NCBI RefSeq assembly: GCF_000582785.1
Contig: NZ_HG931175.1
Span: 587,791-651,790 of the forward strand
Direction: 5' to 3'
From: Candidatus Blastococcus massiliensis AP3
GTDB lineage: Bacteria > Actinomycetota > Actinomycetes > Mycobacteriales > Geodermatophilaceae
Length of the DNA: 64,000 nt
Shown here: positions 11,856 through 18,845 of the stretch, piece by piece
Layout: each line of letters opens with the position of its first letter
Position numbering within the stretch: position 1 is the stretch's first letter
The notes under the pieces: generated by a model
Seen by the model: only the letters and a program-made list of their open reading frames with translations
Told to the model about the DNA's origin: nothing
The model's database searches: none
Position numbers and translations under genes: made by a program

Positions 11856-12584
11856 ATGAGCGACCCCACCGGTGCGGTGCCCGAGGCCGCGACCACGCCC
11901 GACCCCGGCACGACGCCGTCGGGCGGCCGGCGCTGGAACCGCACGGTGTCCGGCATCGTGACGGCCGCCCTGTCGCTGGCGCTGGGCTTCGGCCTCGTCG
12001 TGCAGATCCGCAGCACCGGTGAGGCCGAGGAGCTCGCCGGCGCCACCGAGGACGACCTGGTGCGCATCCTCGACGACCTCGACACCCGCGAGGAGCAGCT
12101 CCGCGGGCAGCTCGCCGAGCGGGAACGGGCCGTCGAGGAGCTCAGCGACGGCCGTTCCCAGTCGGGTTCCGCCCTCGCCGAGGCGCAGCGCCGCGCCGAC
12201 GCCATCGGCGTCCTCACCGGCACCCTGCCGGCCCGCGGGCCGGGCCTGCGGCTGATGATCCAGGACCCGGAGGGCGCGGTCACCACGGCCGTGCTGCTCG
12301 ACGCGATCCAGGAGCTGCGCGGGGCCGGCGCCGAGGCGATCCAGGTGGACGGCGTCCGCGTGGTCGTCTCCAGCTACGTCGGCGGCACGCCCGGCGAGCT
12401 GACCGTGGACGGACAGGAGCTGAGCGCGCCCTACGAGATCCTGGCGATCGGCCCGCCGTCCGACCTGGAGGTGGCGCTCAACGTCTCCGGTGGCGTCGTC
12501 GCCGACGTCGCACGCGCCGGAGGGTCCGCCTCGGTCAGCCAGGTCGACGAGGTCGTGATCGACGCGCTGGTCCCCGGGAGCTAG
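11856..12584 (+). CDS. DUF881-family membrane-anchored protein
   Basis: This protein of about 242 residues has a short cytoplasmic N-terminus, one membrane helix (ISGIVTAALSLALGFGLV region, about 35-52), a coiled coil (about 65-115) and a DUF881 domain (VLTGTLPARGPGLRLMIQDPEG onwards). Family members cluster with cell-division genes in other Actinobacteria; here the gene stands alone. The ATG at 11856 is preferred over an in-frame GTG at 11835. A TACTGT hexamer sits about 10 nt upstream, which could be a leaderless -10. Its TAG stop shares the CTAG at 12581-12584 with the converging rhodanese gene. Confidence 0.85.
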   Translation: MSDPTGAVPEAATTPDPGTTPSGGRRWNRTVSGIVTAALSLALGFGLVVQIRSTGEAEELAGATEDDLVRILDDLDTREEQLRGQLAERERAVEELSDGRSQSGSALAEAQRRADAIGVLTGTLPARGPGLRLMIQDPEGAVTTAVLLDAIQELRGAGAEAIQVDGVRVVVSSYVGGTPGELTVDGQELSAPYEILAIGPPSDLEVALNVSGGVVADVARAGGSASVSQVDEVVIDALVPGS

Positions 12585-12590
12585 CGCTCC
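12577..12590. terminator. Bidirectional hairpin over two converging stop codons
   Basis: GGAGC (12577-12581) and GCTCC (12586-12590) flank TAGC. The palindromic CTAG provides the TAG stop of both the DUF881 gene (plus) and the rhodanese fragment (minus). The short stem could act in both directions; a T-run is absent. Confidence 0.35.
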
Positions 12591-12970
12591 GGGCCGGTCT
12601 CGACCGGGCGGTCGTGATCGGCCGACCACTGCGACCACGAGCCCGGCCACAACGCGGCGTCGATCCCCGCGACCGCCAGCGCCGCCACCTCGTGCGCCGC
12701 GGTGACGCCCGAGCCGCAGTAGACGCCCACCGTCGCGCCGGGCTCCGCGCCGAGCGCCGCGAACCGCCGCGCGAGCTCGTCGGGGTCGCGGAAGGTGCGC
12801 TCCGGCGTCAGGTTCTCCGTCGTCGGGGCGCTCACCGCCCCGGGCACGTGTCCGGCACGGGGATCGATCGGCTCGACCCCGCCGCGGTACCGCTCTCCCG
12901 CCCGCGCGTCGAGCAGCACACCACCGGACGTGGGCAGCGCGGCCGCATCGTCGGCATCGAGCACCGGCAT
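12581..12970 (-). CDS. Rhodanese-like sulfurtransferase, C-terminal catalytic domain fragment
   Basis: This is the second rhodanese domain of an SseA-type thiosulfate/3-mercaptopyruvate sulfurtransferase, 129 residues from ATG 12970. The active-site loop CGSGVTAAHEV holds the sulfur-carrying Cys, and RAGERYRGGVEP, GHVPGAVSAP and LWPGSWSQW are typical of the family. Just upstream in the same frame PGDVVLTGGG reads as the normal interdomain linker, so the ATG is probably an internal Met of a once longer gene. GGAGGGGGG directly before it could allow independent initiation. The N-terminal domain lies at 13119-13421 in another frame. Repeat element B and about 60 bp of unrelated sequence lie between. 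A free active domain or a dead remnant are both possible. Confidence 0.75.
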   Translation of the reverse strand: MPVLDADDAAALPTSGGVLLDARAGERYRGGVEPIDPRAGHVPGAVSAPTTENLTPERTFRDPDELARRFAALGAEPGATVGVYCGSGVTAAHEVAALAVAGIDAALWPGSWSQWSADHDRPVETGPER

Positions 12971-13060
12971 CCCCCCTCCGGTCAGGACGACGTCACCCGG
13001 GGACCCCTTCGACCTCGCCGACCTCGGCCGCCCTACCGGCCCCCGCCCCAGCGCCCATGG

Positions 13061-13111
13061 CCCCGCTGCAGGGACCCGCCACGAGCGTGCGAGTGGTGGG
13101 GGGCAGCGGGG
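13061..13111 (-). repeat. Dispersed hairpin element, copy B (inside a split rhodanese gene)
   Basis: In gene orientation, arm CCCCGCTGC pairs with GCAGCGGGG (13103-13111 with 13061-13069) around a 33-nt loop that differs from copy A at about five positions. A 7-nt AGAAGGA spacer separates it from the TGA at 13119-13121 that ends the N-terminal rhodanese domain. Together with 13001-13060 it occupies the place of roughly 45 codons expected between the two domains. Confidence 0.8.
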
Positions 13112-13118
13112 TCCTTCT

Positions 13119-13421
13119 TCAGGCGCGGGCCGCGGCCAGTCCCCCGGAGGCGTCGTAGGCGACGACCGGCACGTCCGCCCGCACGCCCCAGCGGCGCGCG
13201 GCTCCTTGCAGTCGCTGCAACGACGGCAACGGATGCCGCCCCTCCGCGGCCGACGGCGGCCCGGCGAGCTCGGTCTCGAGGTCGACGTACACCGCGCCCG
13301 GCAGGTGGCCGGCCAGGTAGTGCTCGCGACCGTGCGGATCGCCCAGCGCCCAGCGGACGTCGAGCAACGTGACCGGTCCGCCGGCGGCCAGCAGCTGCCC
13401 TGCGGACAGCAGCACGCTCAC
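13119..13421 (-). CDS. Rhodanese-like N-terminal domain, truncated by repeat element B
   Basis: This 100-residue fragment is the non-catalytic first domain of a two-domain SseA-like sulfurtransferase. It shows LLDVRWALGDPHGREHYLAGHLPGAVYVDLETEL and VPVVAYDASGGLAAARA, then a TGA. In intact family members that last motif is followed by a Trp-rich helix and the interdomain linker; here the element starts 7 nt after the stop. The GTG start at 13421 overlaps the TGA of the upstream SgcJ-like gene (GTGA). The piece has no catalytic Cys and is probably a relic of a disrupted gene. Confidence 0.72.
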   Translation of the reverse strand: MSVLLSAGQLLAAGGPVTLLDVRWALGDPHGREHYLAGHLPGAVYVDLETELAGPPSAAEGRHPLPSLQRLQGAARRWGVRADVPVVAYDASGGLAAARA

Positions 13422-13882
13422 GGGGAGGCCAGCAGGCCGCGCAGCTCCTCGGTCAGGGCGTCGCGGGCCTCGGGGTGCTGGTGCCACGCGGCGGGTGTCG
13501 CCTGGAGGAGCTGGATGCGCCAGCGGCCGCCGCCCTCGTCCACCGCGACGACCGTGTGCACCGTGTGGAACTGCGCCTCCACGTCGCCGGCGCCCGGCGG
13601 GATCATCCCGGCGTGGGCGACCAGCAGCGCCACCCCGGGCGCCATCGCGCGCACCGACCGGACGACCGCGATGTACGCGGCGGTCTGGTGGCTGCCGAAG
13701 ATCTGCCGCAGGTGCGCCGCGATGGCCAGCCGGCCGTGGTGGTGCGTGCCGTCGTACCCGATGATGTCGCCGTCGTCGGCGAAGCAGGCCGCGACCGCCG
13801 CGCCGCTGCGCCGGTTCCAACCGTCGAGGTAGGCACCGTAGAGGGCCTGGAGCTGGGCGTCGGACGGATGCGCGGATGTCAC
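13418..13882 (-). CDS. SgcJ/EcaC (SnoaL/DUF4440-like) family protein
   Basis: This 154-residue single-domain protein has the cone-like NTF2/SnoaL fold: an N-terminal helix (LQALYGAYLDGWNRRSGAAVAACFADDGDIIGYDG), AIAAHLRQIF, then a beta-rich half ending in WRIQLLQATPAAWH. Members of this family are often annotated as oxidoreductase or unknown; no reaction is established. The ATG overlaps the ABC exporter stop by 4 nt (ATGA), and its own stop overlaps the rhodanese fragment start. It thus sits in a coupled minus-strand operon. Confidence 0.82.
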   Translation of the reverse strand: MTSAHPSDAQLQALYGAYLDGWNRRSGAAVAACFADDGDIIGYDGTHHHGRLAIAAHLRQIFGSHQTAAYIAVVRSVRAMAPGVALLVAHAGMIPPGAGDVEAQFHTVHTVVAVDEGGGRWRIQLLQATPAAWHQHPEARDALTEELRGLLASP

Positions 13883-15792
13883 AGGAGTGACGGTAGTGCT
13901 CCGGCCGCGTCGGCCGGTCGACGCTCGCCGTCGGCGAACTGGGTGCGGTGGAGATCGGCGTACCGCCCACCGAGCGCCAGCAACTCAGCGTGCGTGCCCG
14001 ACTCCACGATGCGACCACCGTCGACGACGAGGATCCGGTCGGCGCTGCGCACGGTGGACAGCCGGTGGGCGATGACCAGCGCCGTCCGGCCGTCCAGCGC
14101 GGTGTCCAGCGCCTCCTGGACCGCGGCCTCGGACTCGCTGTCCAGGTGTGCCGTCGCCTCGTCCAGGATCACGATGCCGGGCGCCTTGAGCAGCACGCGG
14201 GCGATGGCCAGCCGCTGCTTCTCGCCACCGGACATGCGGTAGCCGCGGTCCCCGACCACCGTGTCCAGTCCCTGGGGCAGCGAGCGCACGAGCGCAGCGA
14301 TCCGGGCGCCCTCGAGCGCGGACCACAGCTGCTCCTCGTCGGCCTCCGGTCGGGCGTAGAGGAGGTTGGCGCGGATGCTGTCGTGGAACAGGTGCGCGTC
14401 CTGGCTGACCACGCCGATCGCGTCCCGGAGCGAGTCCAGCGTCGCCGACCGCACGTCGATCCCGCCGACCCGCACCGCTCCGCCGGTGACGTCGTAGAGC
14501 CGGGGCACCAGGTTGGCGATCGTCGACTTCCCGGCGCCGGAGTGCCCCACGAGGGCCACCAGCTGGCCCGGCTCGATCCGGAAGGAGACGTCGTGCAGGA
14601 CGTCGATCGGCCCCCCGTGCTCGGGCAGCGACACCTCTTCCAGTGACGGCAGCGACACGTCCTCCGCCGAGGGATAGCTGAAGGAGACGTTCTCGAACTC
14701 GACCGACCGGTCGTCGGCCGGCACGGCCACGGCGTCGTCGGCCTGGCGGATCATCGGCGGCAGGTCGAGCACCTCGAAGACCCGGTCGAAGCTGACCATC
14801 GCGCTCATGACGTCGACCCGGACGTTCGCCAGCGCGGTGAGCGGGCCGTAGAGGCGCGACAACAGCAGCGCCAGGGCGACGACGTCGCCGGGGCTCAGCG
14901 AACCGGTGAAGGCGAGCCATCCGCCGAGGCCGTAGACCAGCGCCGTCGCCAGTGCCGCGACGAGGGTGAGGGCGGTGAAGAAGAAGCGGCCGTACATGGC
15001 CGAGAGGACGCCGATGTCGCGCACGCGGGCGGCCCGGCCGCTGAAGGCGTCGGCCTCCACCCCCGGGCGGCCGAACAGCTTCACCAGGAGGGCGCCGGCG
15101 ACGTTGAACCGTTCGGTCATCGTCGCGTTCATCGACGCGTTGAGCTCGTAGGACTCCCGGGTGATCTCCTGCAACCGGCTGCCGATGCGCCGGGCGGGGA
15201 GCACGAACAGCGGCACGAGCACCAGCGAGAGCAGGGTGATCTGCCAGGAGAGCGTGAGCATGACGGCGCCGGTCAACACCAGGCCGATCACGTTGGAGAC
15301 GACGCCCGAGAGCGTCGAGGTGAACGCCTGCTGGGCGCCGACGACGTCGTTGTTGAGCCGGCTGACCAGCGCGCCGGTCTGCGTCCGGGTGAAGAACGCC
15401 ACCGGCATCTGCTGGACGTGCGCGAAGACCCGGCTGCGCAGGTCGTAGATGACGCCCTCGCCGATGCGCGCGGAGTACCAGCGGGTGGCCAGCGAGATGG
15501 CCGCGTCGACCACGGCCAGGCCGGCGATGAACAGGGCGATGCGGACGATGTCGCCGGTGGTGCCCTCGAGGCCGGCGATGCGGTTGACGATGTTGCCGGC
15601 CAGCAGCGGCGTGATGACGCCGATCAGCGACGACCCGACCACCAGGGCGAGGAAGAAGGACAGGTCGCGCCGGTAGGGCCGGGCGATCTCGATGATCCGC
15701 CGGACCGTGCCGGGCGGGAGCTTCCGCCCGACCACCGACGGGTCCCGCCGGAACGAGCGCATCGCCGCCATGGAGGTCATGGGCTGACTCAT
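13879..15792 (-). CDS. ABC exporter, fused permease-ATPase (multidrug/lipid type)
   Basis: This 637-residue half-transporter exports an unknown, probably hydrophobic substrate across the inner membrane as a dimer. Residues about 30-350 form a six-helix type-I exporter domain. The ATPase domain follows, with Walker A GHSGAGKST, Q-loop VVSQDAHLFHDS, signature MSGGEKQR, Walker B GIVILDEAT and H-loop IAHRLST. It starts at ATG 15792 and ends in an ATGA overlap with the SgcJ-like gene. A Pro/Glu-rich insert just before the nucleotide-binding domain (about 365-395) is longer than usual. Substrate cannot be inferred. Confidence 0.92.
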   Translation of the reverse strand: MSQPMTSMAAMRSFRRDPSVVGRKLPPGTVRRIIEIARPYRRDLSFFLALVVGSSLIGVITPLLAGNIVNRIAGLEGTTGDIVRIALFIAGLAVVDAAISLATRWYSARIGEGVIYDLRSRVFAHVQQMPVAFFTRTQTGALVSRLNNDVVGAQQAFTSTLSGVVSNVIGLVLTGAVMLTLSWQITLLSLVLVPLFVLPARRIGSRLQEITRESYELNASMNATMTERFNVAGALLVKLFGRPGVEADAFSGRAARVRDIGVLSAMYGRFFFTALTLVAALATALVYGLGGWLAFTGSLSPGDVVALALLLSRLYGPLTALANVRVDVMSAMVSFDRVFEVLDLPPMIRQADDAVAVPADDRSVEFENVSFSYPSAEDVSLPSLEEVSLPEHGGPIDVLHDVSFRIEPGQLVALVGHSGAGKSTIANLVPRLYDVTGGAVRVGGIDVRSATLDSLRDAIGVVSQDAHLFHDSIRANLLYARPEADEEQLWSALEGARIAALVRSLPQGLDTVVGDRGYRMSGGEKQRLAIARVLLKAPGIVILDEATAHLDSESEAAVQEALDTALDGRTALVIAHRLSTVRSADRILVVDGGRIVESGTHAELLALGGRYADLHRTQFADGERRPADAAGALPSLL

Positions 15793-15877
15793 CTGCGCCG
15801 CCTCCCTCCGTCAGGCCGACGTCGGAGTCGGCCCTCGGGCCAACACCGCCCGGGACGGCGCTTGTTCCGCGCGACGA

Positions 15878-16657
15878 TCAGCGCCCGCCGGCCAGTTCCC
15901 GCAGCCGCAGCACCTGCGCGGCCGCCTCGGCGGCGTCCTGGGTGTCGGGGTCGCTGCGCACCGCGGAGCGCACCAGGGCCGCGGTTGCCCGGCTGGCGCC
16001 GGCCGGCGGGCCCAGCAGCGCCTGGGTGAGCTGGGCGACGGCGTCGTCGAGCTGGTCCGCGGGGACGACCGCGTTGGCCAGCCCCATCGCGTGCGCCTCG
16101 GCGGCGCCGACCTTGCGGCCGGTCAGGCAGATCTCCATCGCCCGCGAGTAGCCGACCAGCTCGACGAGGTTGCTCGTGCCCGTCAGGTCGGGCACCAGGC
16201 CGAGCGTCGGCTCGGGCAGCCGGAGCTGCGCGTCCTCGGTGAGCACCCGCAGGTCGCAGGCGAGGGCCAGCTGGCAGCCGGCGCCGATCGCGTGCCCCTG
16301 GACGGCGGCCACCGAGACGATGCCGGGCTGCCGCAGCCACCGGAAGCCGCGCTGGTAGACGCGGATGCGCTGCTGGGCCTCCTCCGCGGGCGCCCGGCCC
16401 AGGTCGCCCAGCCCGCCGTCGTCGTTCGGCTCCGGGTTGAACAGGCTGCGGTCCAGGCCGGCGGAGAACGACCGCCCGGCGCCGCGCAGGACGACCACGC
16501 GCACGTCGTCGTCCAGGGACTCGCCGACCGCGGCCAGCGCCGACCACGTCGCCGGCGTCTGCGCGTTCAGCTGCTCGGGCCGGTCGAGGGTGACGGTGAG
16601 GACGGCGCCGTCGCGCGAGGTGCGGACGAACCCGTCGGGCGCGTTGTCTGAGATCAC
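15878..16657 (-). CDS. Enoyl-CoA hydratase/isomerase family protein
   Basis: This 259-residue crotonase-fold protein acts on acyl-CoA thioesters. The oxyanion-hole segments are GAGRSFSAGLDRS and QGHAIGAGCQLALACDLRVL. The catalytic-type Glu sits in LPEPTLGLVPDLTG, where hydratases carry the second Glu. The first Glu position of classical hydratases is not obvious, so an isomerase or another crotonase activity is possible. The GTG start at 16657 overlaps the TGA of the small HTH gene (GTGA), so the two are coupled. A gap of 85 nt separates it from the ABC exporter gene downstream. Confidence 0.9.
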   Translation of the reverse strand: MISDNAPDGFVRTSRDGAVLTVTLDRPEQLNAQTPATWSALAAVGESLDDDVRVVVLRGAGRSFSAGLDRSLFNPEPNDDGGLGDLGRAPAEEAQQRIRVYQRGFRWLRQPGIVSVAAVQGHAIGAGCQLALACDLRVLTEDAQLRLPEPTLGLVPDLTGTSNLVELVGYSRAMEICLTGRKVGAAEAHAMGLANAVVPADQLDDAVAQLTQALLGPPAGASRATAALVRSAVRSDPDTQDAAEAAAQVLRLRELAGGR

Positions 16658-16881
16658 GCCTTCTTACTATTCCGGTTGGCCCCACCCCGGCTGCGCAGGG
16701 TGGCACCCGACTCGGAGAGCAGCCGGTGGACGAAGCCGTACGAGCGCTTGGTCGACTCCGCCAGCGAGCGGATGCTCTCGCCCTCGTCGTACCGCTTGCG
16801 CAGCTCCTCGGCGAGCGTGCTCCGGTCGCCGCCGGTGATCCGCTTGCCCTTGCCCAGGTCGGTACTGCTCGAGTCGGCCAT
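16654..16881 (-). CDS. Small helix-turn-helix protein (conserved actinobacterial family)
   Basis: This 75-residue basic protein starts at ATG 16881 behind a good GGAGGGG site. Residues about 25-60 form a helix-turn-helix (LAEELRKRYDEGESIRSLAESTKRSYGFVHRLLSESG), followed by LRSRGGANRNSKKA. I recognise this as a widespread actinobacterial one-domain HTH family of unknown target, thought to bind DNA. Coupling to the enoyl-CoA hydratase by GTGA overlap suggests co-expression but not necessarily joint function. Confidence 0.88.
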   Translation of the reverse strand: MADSSSTDLGKGKRITGGDRSTLAEELRKRYDEGESIRSLAESTKRSYGFVHRLLSESGATLRSRGGANRNSKKA

Positions 16882-17105
16882 GGCTCCCCTCCGTGTCAGC
16901 CGCCGGCCGGACGCGTCGGGCCGACGCGCGCGTGCACGGTGTGGGCTGCTCCCCTGCGGCGCCGCCGTCCCGCTGACCGCGACCCCTTGGCAACACATGA
17001 TCACCCAGGCGCCGCACCCCCGCGACGCGAGCGAGGACCGTTGGCCGGACGCGGGAGCGAGTGCCGCTGGAAGGCCGGCCGGCGCCACCGGTTCGGATGA
17101 CCCGG

Positions 17106-17120
17106 CGCCTGGGTCAGGCG
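17106..17120 (-). terminator. Short hairpin over the ABC-F stop codon
   Basis: CGCCTG (17106-17111) and CAGGCG (17115-17120) form a 6-bp stem with a GGT loop that spans the TGA of the ABC-F gene. It is weak and has no T-run, but its position suits transcription termination before the HTH gene, about 230 nt further on. Confidence 0.3.
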
Positions 17121-18715
17121 AGTTCCACCAGGTCGGCGAGGTTCTCGCTCCAGGCGTCCTCGGTGCCGTCGGGCAGCAGGATGACCTTGTCGGGGTCCAG
17201 CGCACGGACGGCGCCCTCGTCGTGCGTCACCAGCACGATCGCACCGGTGTAGGTGCGCAGCGCCTCGAGCACCTGTTCCCGGCTGGCCGGGTCGAGGTTG
17301 TTGGTCGGCTCGTCGAGCAGCAGCACGTTGGCTCCCGAGGACACCAGCGTGGCCATGGCCAGCCGGGTCCGCTCGCCGCCGGACAGGGTGCCGGCCCGCT
17401 GGTCGACCGTCTCGCCGGAGAAGAGGAAGGCGCCGAGGATCCGCCGCAGCTCGGTGTCGGTGCTGTCGGGAGCCGCCGACCGCATCACCTCGAGCAGCGT
17501 GCGGTCCATGTCGATCGTCTCGTGCTCCTGGGCGTAGTAGCCCACCCGCAGCCCGTGCCCGGCCTTCACCTCGCCGGTGTCCGGGAACTCGGTGCCGGCC
17601 AGCATCCGCAGCAGCGTCGTCTTCCCCGCCCCGTTGAGCCCGAGGACGACGACCCGCGTCCCCCGGTCCACGGCCAGGTCGACGTCGGTGAAGATCTCCA
17701 GCGAGCCGTAGCTCTTGCTCAATCCCTCGGCCGTCAGCGGGGTCTTGCCGCACGCAGCGGGCGTCGGGAAGCGCAGCTTGGCGACCTTGTCCTGCACCCG
17801 CACGTCGGCGAGGCCGGCGGCCAGGCGCTCGGCGCGCTTGTCCATGCTCTTGGCGGCCTTGGCCTTGGTGGCCTTGGCGCGCATCTTGTCGGCCTGGGCG
17901 TTGAGCGTGTCGATCTTGCGCTCGGTGTTGGCCCGCTCCTGCTTGCGGCGGCGCTCGTCGGTCTCGCGCTGGGCCAGGTAGGGCTTCCAGCCGAGGTTGT
18001 AGACGTCGACGGTGGCCCGGTTGGCGTCCAGGTGCCAGACCTTGTTGACGACGGCGTCGAGCAGCTCGACGTCGTGGCTGATGACGATCAGCCCGCCCTT
18101 GTGGCCGGCCAGGAAGCCCTTGAGCCAGGTGATCGAGTCACCGTCGAGGTGGTTGGTCGGCTCGTCGAGGAGCAGCGTCTCGGCGTCGGAGAACAGGATG
18201 CGGGCCAGTTCGACGCGGCGTCGCTGGCCACCGGAGAGCGTGCGCAGCGGCTGGGCCAGCACACGGTCGGGCAGGCCCAGGTTGGTGCAGATGCGGGCGG
18301 CGTCGCTCTCGGCGGCGTACCCGCCGAGGGCGGCGAACTGGTCCTCCAGCCGGCCGTAGCGGCGGACCACCTTGTCGCGCTCGTCGTCGTCGGCCGGCTC
18401 GGCCATCGCGATCTGCGCCTTGACCATCTGGTTGCGCAGCACGTCGAGCCCGCGACCGGAGAGCACGCGGTCGCTGGCGCTGATGTCGAGGTCACCGCTG
18501 CGGGGGTCCTGCGGCAGGTAGCCGATCTCGCCGCTCACCTCGACCTTGCCGGCGTGCGGGATGCGCTCGCCGGCGAGCGTGGTGAGCGTCGTCGTCTTGC
18601 CGGCGCCGTTGCGCCCCACCAGGCCGATGCGGTCGCCGGGCTGCACCCGGAGGTCGGCCTCGCTGATGAGGATGCGGGCGCCGGCGCGCAGCTCCAGGCC
18701 CGTCGTGGTGATCAC
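17114..18715 (-). CDS. ABC-F family ribosome-associated ATPase
   Basis: This 533-residue protein has two ABC domains and no membrane segment, the pattern of translation factors or ribosome-protection proteins of the ABC-F class. Domain 1 has GRNGAGKTTTL, LSGGQRRRVELARI and LLLDEPTNHLD. A charged linker with many Lys/Ala (about 235-300) follows. Domain 2 has GLNGAGKTTLL, LSGGERTRLAMA and LLLDEPTNNLD. It starts at ATG 18715. The linker and C-terminus lack the long extensions of antibiotic-resistance ARE proteins, so a housekeeping role is more likely; this is inference. Confidence 0.93.
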   Translation of the reverse strand: MITTTGLELRAGARILISEADLRVQPGDRIGLVGRNGAGKTTTLTTLAGERIPHAGKVEVSGEIGYLPQDPRSGDLDISASDRVLSGRGLDVLRNQMVKAQIAMAEPADDDERDKVVRRYGRLEDQFAALGGYAAESDAARICTNLGLPDRVLAQPLRTLSGGQRRRVELARILFSDAETLLLDEPTNHLDGDSITWLKGFLAGHKGGLIVISHDVELLDAVVNKVWHLDANRATVDVYNLGWKPYLAQRETDERRRKQERANTERKIDTLNAQADKMRAKATKAKAAKSMDKRAERLAAGLADVRVQDKVAKLRFPTPAACGKTPLTAEGLSKSYGSLEIFTDVDLAVDRGTRVVVLGLNGAGKTTLLRMLAGTEFPDTGEVKAGHGLRVGYYAQEHETIDMDRTLLEVMRSAAPDSTDTELRRILGAFLFSGETVDQRAGTLSGGERTRLAMATLVSSGANVLLLDEPTNNLDPASREQVLEALRTYTGAIVLVTHDEGAVRALDPDKVILLPDGTEDAWSENLADLVELA

Positions 18716-18845
18716 TGATCCCAGGGTAGGCGCTCACGGGGCGACATCTCGACCGAAGACGGGGTGACATCGGCGGCATCGCCCGCTCGGGCGTGTTCTG
18801 CGGGGAACGGGTCTGCGCGTCGGGCCGGCACGCCAGGATGCGGCC

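Noticed and set aside
12971-13118. Open frame through the hairpin element upstream of the C-terminal rhodanese domain
   Set aside because: It is open by chance but reads as Pro/Arg/Gly sequence unrelated to rhodanese until PGDVVLTGGG, and it is out of frame with the N-terminal domain.
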